64,000 bases of DNA from Chiua virens (lineage: Eukaryota > Basidiomycota > Agaricomycetes > Boletales > Boletaceae). A model generated the notes under the pieces. That model was not told the origin of the DNA. It did not search any database and saw only the letters and a list, made by a program, of their open reading frames with translations. The translations under genes were made by a program, and so were the position numbers. The stretch lies in NCBI GenBank assembly GCA_019787685.1, contig JAHNUO010000009.1:1-64000 (forward strand), in the 5' to 3' direction. Shown here in pieces: positions 33,481 through 43,825 of the stretch (position 1 is the stretch's first letter; each line of letters starts with the position of its first letter).

Positions 33481-36142
33481 CATGAGGTATTGTTCTTAGA
33501 AAAGATTGAAAGTATAATCCATTAAGGGATGGAAAGTTGATATCATGACATATATTAGTAGGAGAAATGATGGAAGGTCAACCACCAGAGGCTTTGGGTA
33601 GCTTGGGAAGATGTTTGGACCTGAGTCTACTAATAGTAAATTGGTTGAGACCAGTAGATTGAGCAATTTGATGGGTTGATTGTTCTAATTCCAAGAGAGA
33701 GATGATGTGGTAAGTTTGGTCAACTGAGAGTGATTTCATGATGGTGGTTGTGAACAAAGTGATAGTGTGTGTTTGTTTGTATCATGTCGAACTTATTACA
33801 TGTCACATGATCCATTGCTTATGTAATAACCACTTGCAATATGCATTTTGAATACTTTAGAGTGTCAGCAACAAAACTAATGCAATGAGTACCTCACACC
33901 AATTTCGAAATATTTCCCAATATAGTAAGAATTACATAATAAATTCATATACCATTTGAAAGCCCTTGATCAGGGCTTTCCAATGGTACCCAGGTTAGAG
34001 GGTCTACCATCAATAGGGCTCTTAATATTCATGCTTCAATCAAAATGCTACAAATATTGTATCAGTTTTGTTGCTCACTGTGCAAGCAATGCAGACATTC
34101 CTATGGACAATCAAGAATCAGGTCAAGCACTCGCAAGTGGCATGCAACAAACAACTGGACTCAACAAGCAGATGGATGAATTCTACAATCTTGAAGATCA
34201 ATCATGGGAGGCATTGCTCAGATATGTGAAGATAGATATTGTGCAGTGAAATTTGGTATTTGAGGAATAGAAAAGTCACATGTTGAACAAAGGGAAGTTG
34301 AATAGCCTGATGGATTTATTTGTTTGCAATGAACTTTGATGCTTCGAATACACACATGCAATCAATTTGATCATTGACAAGGATCAGCTTGAAGAGGAGC
34401 TGTTGATGGAGATAATGAATGTAGGGGATACAGGAAGGAGGGGGGAAGGATCACCTGATTTGAAGCTAAAAGATGATCACAAGGTGATGGAGATACAGGA
34501 TGAGAAGAAGACAACATGAAAGGTGTTATGATTTCAACCTTTAACCTGCTTTCAGACTTAACTTTCAATTCATTCTAAAAACAATTATCATCCATGCCTC
34601 ATGCCATGGCTGTCCAAAGGAACACATCTGATTGGCTGCCACAATCATGCTTCTATCTAACATATGTATTTATACCATCAACTTTTATTCAATTACTGCT
34701 ATGCTTTTCTTCCATTCTGCCACATATACCTGTGCACCTCATGTTCCTTATCTATGACTCATACCTTATCATCCAATAGTGATTATATCTCTTATCTACC
34801 ATAGTTCATACTCAGCTTAGAACTCTGACATCCATGTAGTATATAAACCCCATGAATTGAGACCAAGGAACTCTAACAAAGTTCTCTTGGAGTTTTCTCT
34901 TCATTTGAGACATTCATCCTCTCTCAGCACTTTCCACTTAACAGTCCAACTCTTCAAGGTTGTTTCAAAAGGTGTATGGGCCTGCTATCATTGCAGCTGG
35001 AGAAAGGCATTAATGCCATGTGTTGATGCATTAGGTCAATGACAAGAATGTGGCATTGAAAACACAAGATTCACAAGAAAAGGAGCTGCAGACAGCTGCA
35101 GACAAACAAGAGATGTTGCAAAAAGACGTGAATCTGGTGAAAGTGTGTCATGAAGTGGTGGTGTTGCATGGAGAGATTGAGATGGAAGGGAAGTGAATCA
35201 TTGCCATTTATGACTAGGGTGAGTGAAGATGAAATGAGTGGTGGAGAGTAGAGAAGACTGATTGAAAGTACACACCATGAACAGGGAAAGTTTGATGCTG
35301 CAATTGTGTTACACTTATTGACAAACCAGCAGTTGTACAGCTATGCTGAAACTGCTAAAGAAGGCATCATTCAAATGTTCAAAATGATGCAATCTCAAGG
35401 GAAAAAATGGACAGACATACAGATTGAACTGGGACTCAGATCCCAGAAAGCTAGATACAAGATCTGCATCTTGCTTCAACAGGATTACATGTGGAAACTA
35501 TTAAACATGATCATAAAATAATTGAATGAGCATTACACTCACTCAGACATCTTTAAGATCACACAATTGATAAGTGATCTGCTTTCAGAACAAGGCAGGG
35601 TGAGTATGATCAAGTGTTGTTCTGTTTAATGAATTCAGATGGATGATTGTACATTTTTGTATGGACAGATGCTTACAATGCTTGTGATGTCGCTTGAATA
35701 GCATTTGGGTGTTTGCTTCAACAACTATAAAGATTAGAATGGTGATGAAGTCAAAAGGCAGTTGATGGTGCTTGAAGATTGCATGTTGACAGTCAAAGAA
35801 TGCAACACAGCAGATCATTTCTTGAACCTGAAGTTGAAGGTATTGATGGAAAAGACATCAATGTTTACAATCATTAACAATAACTTGAGAAAGGATATTG
35901 ACTTGATGTATCACAGCATGTTGGGAAAAGGCCATCTGTGGCAACACTTTGGAGTGGACATGAAGGAGTGGAAAGCAGCATACCATGATTATACAAATAA
36001 GGTTGTTGATGCAATGGAGGTAGCATATAAGGCAATGAAGGACAAAGGACATCTGATCAATGCAGATGAGGTGATAGTAAGGGCATGGGAGTCATGTGCC
36101 TTGAAGGCACACTTGCTGCTGAACATCAAATATATGGTGGGG
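33481..36142. other. CpG-depleted degraded repeats, no intact gene
   Basis: Apart from the arm at 34603-34970 this is AT-rich, CpG-poor sequence. Coding-like plus-strand patches are at 34090-34245 (ESGQALASGMQQTTGLNKQM), 35285-35520 (YAETAKEGIIQMFKMMQSQ) and 35762-36145 (VVDAMEVAYKAMKDKGHL). They resemble protein but match no family I know. CpG returns abruptly at about 36150. Confidence 0.4.
34603..34970 (+). repeat. inverted repeat arm, right (Tc1 5' region-like)
   Basis: Diverged inverse copy of 33215-33480: starts GGCTGTCCAAAGGAACACAT, shares GTAGTATATAAACCCCATGA and GTTCTCTTGGAGTTTTC, and ends at AAGGTTGTTTCAA. No Tc1 HTH follows it here. Confidence 0.5.
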
Positions 36143-36439
36143 TAGCAGCGATCGCTGCGGCAGCTCGTGAGTACCTGGAAGGAAAATACCAAAAGAACGA
36201 TGTCACACAAGCGCTATGGCATGAAGATTATTGTAATGCAGTGGAACTGATTAAGCAAATGCGAAATGACGAAGTACAAGATTACAACTCAATGAAATCC
36301 AAGAATGGATTTGGGCCCAGAGGGCCGCCGAGCTTGAAGAGGTTCTGTAGTCAGCAGTGCGCATAGTTCTGGGGACAAATGTCGTGATGGGTAGTGATCC
36401 AAGTGATTCAACATGGCTTAGATTTGTGTGGTCGTCATG

Positions 36440-36580
36440 ATAGGTAAAGGCTAAATCAGGATCACACGAAGGAATCGGGAGTCTAAGAACAAATGTACGA
36501 GTGTGCAGACGAGAGGGAGTGAGACAGGAGGGGAACCAGACGCTTCAAAGAGCCTGCAACCCGACATGTTGGGCGAAGTG
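36440..36580 (+). repeat. partial extra copy of the palindrome arm
   Basis: Diverged copy of the start of the arm at 36743 (shares AATGTACGAGTGTGCAGACG and AGGAGGGGAACCAGA). It lies upstream of the first direct repeat. Confidence 0.6.
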
Positions 36581-36582
36581 TA

Positions 36583-36742
36583 TCATGACGACTCTCTCAA
36601 AATATATGCCTCAAACTCATGTCATTGATTGTGAGTTCTGTTCCAGTCCGTTTTTGAAATCAAATCTCACAAGTTGCTAAAGCTACTATGAACTGCCTGG
36701 ATGCCAAATTGATCGCTACCGACCACGACAGTACGATAGTCT
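36583..36742 (+). repeat. direct repeat, copy 1, of the 5' end of the gene at 37998
   Basis: About 155 bp that recur at 37898-38052, including the initiation region that starts MNCLDAKLIAT in both. The two copies flank the palindromic element 36743-37895. The duplication is far too long for a normal target-site duplication. Confidence 0.7.
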
Positions 36743-37895
36743 GGGGGAAGATATAAAGGCTAAATTGGGATCACACGAAGAAATTGGGAACCTAAGAATG
36801 AATGTACGAGTGTGCAGACGAGAGGGAATGGGACAGGAGGGGAACCAGATGCTTCAAAGAGCCTTCAACCCCACTGTCGCTCGATTCGAGTTGGTGACGA
36901 GGCGGCCCTATGGACACAAAGTCCAGATGTGTTCTCTGTGTGACGCAAAGTCAGGCCACAGAAGGGATCGAGCGGCACAAAGCCAACTCAAGGATATCCG
37001 AGTCCCAGAAGCGTCGTCAAGAGGAAGCACAGGTGTCGGCGTGAGGTCTTGATATCTGATAAAGAAGGATGAGGAGCCTGGAAGGCGATTGATCAGGAAT
37101 CTAGAACCGTCGACAATAATTGTCAATGCACACCCATATGAGTGAATTTCAAATTCCATGATGCACCAAGGCATGTTAGCACCAGGGTTCCCACTGGAAG
37201 GGCAGATCGATGACGGTGACAAGAACGGGTGGGCACAAGCTTGATGGTGGTGGTGGTGGTGGTGGTGGTGGTGGCGACGACGACGACAAGGGGGCTCGAG
37301 GACATTGTTAGGAACAAGGGGAGGAGGGACATGGGAAGGATGGAATATGAGGGAGCGGACACAGTACGCATCTGGTTGAGATTTCTTAATAGAGCACACA
37401 GGCCATGCTTACTAATGCGACATTCATAATTCACATCAAACATTTTGGTACAAACCAACCTAAACTGTTAGATAACACCAAACAAATACTAATATACACT
37501 GCCACCGCTTTCCCTTCCAAATCCACGGCGTACATTGACAAGATCTGCGACGCGTTGCCAGTGAATGACTTCACTTTCCCCCCAAGACCTCACGCCAACG
37601 CCTGTGCCTCCTCTTGACGACACTTCCAGGACTCGGATACCCTTGAGTTGGCTTTGTGCCGCTCAATCCCTTCTGTGGCCTGACTTTGCATCGCACAGAG
37701 AATGCATCTGGACTTTGTGTCCATAGGGCCACCTCGTTGCCAACTCAAATTGAGCGACAGTGGGGTTGAAGGCTCTTTGAAGCATCTGGTTCCCCTCCTG
37801 TCCCATTCCCTCTCGTCTGCATGCTCGTACGTTCATTCTTAGGTTCCCGATTTCTTGGTGTGATCCCGATTTAGCCTTTATATCTTCCCCCATCA
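36743..37895. repeat. large inverted repeat: arms 36743-37052 and 37580-37895
   Basis: Two arms of about 310 bp in opposite orientation around a 527-bp spacer. The left arm starts GGGGAAGATATAAAGGCT and the right arm ends with its inverse. Arms differ at scattered positions and small indels. The spacer holds a GGT trinucleotide run at 37243-37274. No transposase is inside; it may be a foldback element or the product of an inverted duplication. Confidence 0.75.
37243..37289 (+). repeat. GGT/GAC trinucleotide microsatellite
   Basis: About ten GGT units followed by GGC and four GAC units. It lies in the spacer of the inverted repeat. Confidence 0.9.
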
Positions 37896-37897
37896 TG

Positions 37898-38052
37898 ACA
37901 ACTCTCTCAAAATATATGCCTCAAACTCGTGTCATTGATCGTGAGTTCTGTTCCAGTTCGTTTTTGAAATCAAATCTCACAAGTTGCTAAAGCTACTATG
38001 AACTGCCTGGACGCCAAATTGATTGCTACCAACCACGACAGTACGACAGTCT
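37898..38052 (+). repeat. direct repeat, copy 2
   Basis: Second copy of 36583-36742. This one is joined to the intact downstream reading frame, so it is the copy that belongs to the gene at 37998. Confidence 0.7.
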
Positions 38053-40006
38053 ACACCTCACCCAACATGTCTTTCGTCCCTGAGCCTCACAATGGTGAAG
38101 AGGAGCTATGCGCTCAAGCAGATGGACGCTTCGGTACCACAGACTGCTTCCAATGGCCACAAATATACTGTGAAGACTACCGTTATGCTGTCTGTATCCA
38201 TCGTAAGGAAAGTTACCCAGCCCCTGATCTGCTGTCGTGGGCGTGGTATTGTCCCACTCTGGAAGACTTTGAGCCCCTTCCCAACGCTGCCTTTCAGGTC
38301 AGCAAACTGAAGCACGAAAAAGCGGCTGCCATCGCTTCATTGTATCAGATTGCGTCTGCCCACTACAAGGAATGGAAGGACACACGTGGGGACAAGCAGG
38401 ATATTGTGAGTAGGATGGTGCAATCTCTCAAACATGATGTCATGTTACTCTTCAACCATCCCCTTACATATCGTGACATCATCATCTTCGTTTCCCAAGC
38501 TCAGCGTTATTTCCTCGACACCTTGGCATTCCTTGACTATGTCATGTATGTTCAACCTCACATTGCCTACCCTTCTGGCCCCCACCTTCCTGCTCGGTCC
38601 CACTGGATGGGCTGTTTCATGCAAGAGACGAAAACTTGTGACGATCTCTTTCACGTGGGTGTGCCAGTATGGCTGATCCGTCCTCACCATACAATCACCT
38701 CTGACACCAACATTGAGAAGCACATCAAGTTTACATTCCCCGATGATATCATCCGTAGTATGTACTCTGAAGCTGGCAAACCCGCATGACCTTTCGACGT
38801 TCTCTATCATGGGCGAGGAGGTTACAATCATCACTTTCATACGCGACGCGCCTACCCAAGTCCTGTCAATCATATTTCTACCCTGTCCAACTCCTCCCCC
38901 TCTTGGGTCTCACAATTGGGCAAAGTTGCCCACTCAAGCTCAATCGAAAAGAGCAGAGCGAAAGAAGTGCTCTCAACTACAGTCAGCTTGACCCCAGTCA
39001 AGTAAGTAGTACCTATTGACATTATTCATATGACGTAGGCTAACCCGCTAGAAAGGCACAGGCTCCACAGGGTCATGATAAGTGGGTAGAATTGCCCTCC
39101 CTCGACATGCCACTATCCTTCAGCATCTGGGGAAATGCGATGAAACGCGTGGACAGAGAGCCATCCAGGGTGAGGAAGGGCTTGGTAGATCCAGGATATA
39201 GCATTCCAGAACCTGCCTTGCTCGTCTCACCGGAGTCCCCAGAACACTGTCAACGCTTTATGACGAATTGGCTCACAGTTCATCCTATGTGGATCAGTCA
39301 CCTCGATCATGACCCTCCCGCCCAGTTCCCTTCTTCCCAACAGTGGAGGGATGTTCTACATGGTGTGCCCTTCAGGGAAGATCTCCAGGCTACAGTCACA
39401 AACAGCAAAACTCCTGCTTCTGCCAAGGGTCATAAGCTGGCCGCGCTGGAAATCTTCGGTGACAACGTCGCCGCTCTAACTCAGGGTTCAACCCTTGTGC
39501 CAACAAACATGGTAGAATGGCGTGGCAAATCTATTCCAATCACTTTGCTAACGAATCCCCCACCCCGCCTCATCAAGGCGTCCTTATGGGAGTTATGTGA
39601 GATTGGTTGGCGATATGAGCTATGCGTGCTTGATCAGGTCCTCAACCCTCGCCTGTGGGCTGAACATCATGCAGAATGGCTTGGTTTTCTGCATAGCATA
39701 TTTCCAGGAAGTACTGGCCTCATGCTGTGGTCAGAGGCTTTGCCGTCCAAGCCAGGCGATCTCGGGTTGATGGACAGTTTTGCTGACAATGAATGGGTCC
39801 TTCATTCATTTTGTCTCCTCCTCTCCACCTGGCCAGATTCGCACCTGTCGTTTTCATCCTTTTGTTTAAGGCGAGAATCCAAGTTCGTGGATGCCCATGA
39901 AACCATGTCTCAGGCCTGTTGTTTTTATATTCAAACCTTCTTTGATCATTTTGGCTGTCCTCCTCTCCTTCCCCATCGTTTTCCCTTAGACTACCACGAG
40001 CTATAG
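37998..40006 (+). pseudogene. multicopy fungal protein of unknown function, one nonsense codon
   Basis: Two exons, 37998-39001 and 39052-40006, joined by a 50-nt GTAAGT...TAG intron in matching phase; about 650 residues. It begins MNCLDAKLIAT and ends FPLDYHEL. There is no signal peptide, membrane helix or domain I recognise; it has many Trp, Pro and His residues and helical stretches, and looks like one of the repeat-associated families expanded in mushrooms. An in-frame TGA at 38787-38789 (KPA-stop-PFDVLYHGRGG) interrupts an otherwise fully open frame, as a single CGA-to-TGA change would. Its 5' 155 bp are duplicated upstream around a palindromic element. Function cannot be inferred. Confidence 0.6.
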
Positions 40007-41030
40007 TTGTGATTGGCCTGATGTAATGTTTAAATTTCTCTTTTGTTGTTAATGTCAATTGATGTGTCTGTCATATCCTGTATATCTCATCAATCCAACT
40101 CCAAGATCTCCGGGTTTACTCCTTCATAACTCTGGTACAATCTCTCTCCGGACACAACTCCTGATCTCTGGACTTTCACTTAGAACCTTCTCAATTTCTT
40201 CTTGTCTCTTTTCGTACTAGTGTTACATTAGTAATAACCTGTGTCTCACTTAACAGCACAGCTCCAGCCTCTGTACATACCCGGCTCCACTCCAGTTACA
40301 TACTTTTCCAATTTCCGTCTTACTCAGTTTCTTACCAACCCCGTTACTAATCTCCATTCTACTCCGAGTATATAAACTGTAGTACTCCAACTTTGTACCC
40401 TCAGTCTGAAAATTAGTTTTACCTTCTATTCCCTCCAAACTCCATAAGGCCTCGACGGTCTTACCTCTGCTCGACTTCACTTCGGTGTTAAGTCTCATCT
40501 CCGACCTCCATTCTTCGTTCTCCGAAATAAAGGACAGACTCATGACAAGGGTGCACCACACACGGTGAAGCCAAGTCCCTTCGCAAGAATAACTCCAGAG
40601 TTCCAGAGTTTATACTCCAAGTAGACCCGGTCTTAACAGTGTCACCGTTTCATTCTTGACCTTGCGACACCTGCTCCGTTCAGCGTCATTACATTGCAAA
40701 CCCCCCAGATTGTAGGTCTCACTCAGCTCGAACTGTAACTTCTGTCAGGCAGCCGCTTTGGACCTTGCTTGTGGTGGATTGTGCGGTGAGTGCTTACCCT
40801 TTGATTCTCAACAAAAACTCAACTTTTCATTGAATCATCGCATTGCCCTCTGACCTAGACCCTCAATGCCTCATTTTCTCAACGTTTTCTAACATCACAG
40901 TATTTGGTTCTCCGCCACTAATCCCACCCACTCACCCACTCCCATTGACACTTTACTACCACCCACCAAGTTTGAATTTACTCTCAACGTCTCACATTTC
41001 CATAGTTACCTGAGCACACAGATTACCACT
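40007..41030. other. pyrimidine-rich spacer upstream of the Plavaka gene
   Basis: About 1 kb rich in CT tracts on plus. No coding pattern. It probably contains the left end and leader of the Plavaka element, but I could not define its terminal repeats. Confidence 0.4.
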
Positions 41031-42508
41031 GATGCCTGGTTTTAGGTGCCATCCGGATTGTCCTCATATGCTTCCATCCCACAGGGGTCTGACCCAATCA
41101 TTCTACCTGTGACGTCTATGGTCCTGCACAGGCCGAGCAAATTGGACATGCAAGCTCAACCTTTTTGATTATGGAGGAGCCTCCCAACAAGCGGGTCAGA
41201 ACCAGCAGCAACAAGGTACGTGTATCTTGAATCCTTAGAATGATTGCCTGAATCACTCACATGGGCTTATATGGATTCTAGGGTGATGAGCGAATAAATC
41301 CTCCAGGAGCCTCGAGTATCAGTCCTTCAGGGTTGGTCACTGAGGTAAGGCCTTAATCATCGTTGAACTTTTCCCACCGCTCAAACCAATACTTCTTCAG
41401 GGCACTTTGGGTCAGCAATCAGGTGCCCGTAATACCCCAGCACCCACACAGCCCACACCCAACACACCTGCCCAGTCTTCTTTACAGCCAACATCTGGCG
41501 CCTCCATCTTCGCAAAGCCTGAATCCCAGCCCTCTCTCCCTCGTAATTGACGACAACCTGCAAGGTTTCGAGATTTCCTCCCTGAGCCACCATTGCCTGT
41601 GGTCAACCCTCCCCCAGTAACCACATCCTTCATCCCACGTGTCCTTCTGCACGTGTGGGATTCCTTCATCACACAATTCAACAAGTTTGGCATCGCACAT
41701 TCATATCGCCATTGCCCATCCCATGATCCCAACTCTTTTCTCTCTGTGGAAGAGTTGTCTCAGCCTAACCAGTCCACTCTCACTAACTCTGCAGAGCAAT
41801 TGCATGCTGATTACTCCCCCCCTTGGCCATGGCCCAACATCACATCTCCACTTGGCGAATCATGACGTGGAAAAACACTGGGAATACTCAGAAATCTGAT
41901 TCAGAAGTTACACGATTGGTCCATGAGGTCATCCAAGCCCTGGACTTCAACATCCAGGAATTGTCAGGGTTTGACGCCTCCAGAGAGACATCTCGCTTCC
42001 ACGCTGCCGAGAGGGATATTCTGCCAGAAGATGTATTTGGAATCGGTCCCTACAAGAGAAAAGAAGGAGGAAGGAAATGGGGTAATGTTCCACGTGGACG
42101 GTCTTCGCTACAGATCAATCCTGGATGTCATGCGAGTGGTATTTGCAAAGGCATCATCCAAGAACTTTCACCTCACCCCATTCAAAAGAATTTGGAAATC
42201 TCTGGTTACCAGTCGCCAGCAGCGTGTTTACGACAAGTTGTATGCCTCGGACGCCTGGAACCAAGCCCATGATGAAATAATGAAGCAGCAAAGAGACAAC
42301 GGCTGCAAGTTGGAAAGAGTAGTTGCAGGGTTAATGTTCTGGTCGGATTCAACTCAACTTGCACAGTTTGGGCATGCGTCTGCATGGCCCATTTATCTCT
42401 TCTTTGGAAACCTCTCTAAATATGTTTGGTCCAACCCTGAATCAAGATGTTGTCATCCAATTGTGTTCATCCCTTCTGTAGGTTGTTTTTTTTTCTCTCT
42501 TGCCACGC

Positions 42509-43123
42509 TGAAGGTAATAAATCCCAGCTGTAGTGCAATACTCAGGGGGATTGAAAGAAATAGAAAAGAGGGTGAAGGAATGCGATTCCGTTCAACCCAG
42601 GGACAACGCTGAGTTGGTGAACGATGAGAAATGGTTTTTGAGTAGTCTGAGATGAATCTGGGGCGAATCCAGATTAAAATGGATAGAAAAGCAGACGCGG
42701 CAGTCCAATCCGGATCGAGAAAATATGAGGAGAGCGAGAGAAAATGAATGTTGACCAAAAACGATGTGAGACAGATGCGCACGGGCAAAAGCTACTGTAT
42801 TTTGTCAATACAGTGAATTTATAGTCCTCGGGAATACCCTCAGACTTGTCCTAAGTAAGGATAATAATAAAAAAAGAAGGTTTTCATATGGTATAAAGTT
42901 CGAGAGGCACCCGAATGTCCCTGCAAGGGCTGCATGACATGGTCTAGCCAGTGCTAAGTACGAATAAGGAGCATCAAACATAAAATAAAAGAGTCTGAGG
43001 CAAAACGGGTGTGGATACAGCAATCCAGATGAGTTTGCACAAGCAGACAATCAGGATCGGGATTGGGTGATGACAGGGTGTGGAAACATGCTATGCGAGC
43101 ACAGGGAATACCTATTCCCTACA
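42509..43123 (-). mobile_element. solo LTR, 616-bp family, copy B
   Basis: 615 bp, minus orientation, TG...CA, with a perfect ACGC duplication (42505-42508 and 43124-43127; the next base, T, also matches). It is inserted in the Plavaka gene just after an apparent intron donor near 42480. Confidence 0.85.
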
Positions 43124-43212
43124 ACGCTCTCGAAGTCTCACTGTAACTTTCAGCTTCTGGAGTCCATCAAAAAGGTTTTATCCTCGTTATCTGGCAAAAA
43201 ACATAACCGCTA

Positions 43213-43825
43213 TGAAGGTAATAAATCCCAGCTGTAGTGCAATACTCAGGGGGATTGAAAGAATAGAAAAGAGGGTGAAGGAATGTGATTCCGTTCGACC
43301 CAGGGACAACACTGAGTTGGTGAACGACGAATAATGGTTTTTGAGTAGTCCAAGATGAATCCGGGGTGAATCCGGATTAAAACGGATAGAAAAGCGGACA
43401 CGGCAGTCCAATCCGGATCGAGAAAATACGAGGAGAGCGAGGGAAAATGAATGTCAAGTGAAAACGATGTGAGACAGATGCACACGGGCAAAGCTACTGT
43501 ATTTTGTCAATACAGTGAATTTATAGTCCTCGGGAATACCCTCAGACTTGTCCTAAGTAAGGATAATAATAAAAAAAGAAGGTTTTCGTACGGTATAAAG
43601 TTTGAGAGGCACCCGAATGTCCCTGCAAGGGCTGCGTGACATGGTCTAGCCAATGCTAAGTACGAATAAGGAGCATCAAACATAAAATAAAAGAGTCCGA
43701 GGCAAAACGGGTGCAGATACAGCAATCCGGATGAGTTTGCACAAGCAGACAATCAGGATCAGGATTGGGTGACAACAGGGTGCGGAAATGTGCCATGCAA
43801 GCACAGGGAATACCTATTCCCTACA
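43213..43825 (-). mobile_element. solo LTR, 616-bp family, copy C
   Basis: 613 bp, same orientation as copy B and only 89 bp from it. The flanks are GCTA (43209-43212) and GCGA (43826-43829), a duplication with one change. It has its own flanks, so B and C are separate insertions. Confidence 0.8.

Noticed and set aside
42509..43825. LTR copies B and C as the two LTRs of one small retrotransposon
   Set aside because: Copy B has its own perfect ACGC duplication and the 89 bp between them is not retroelement internal sequence.
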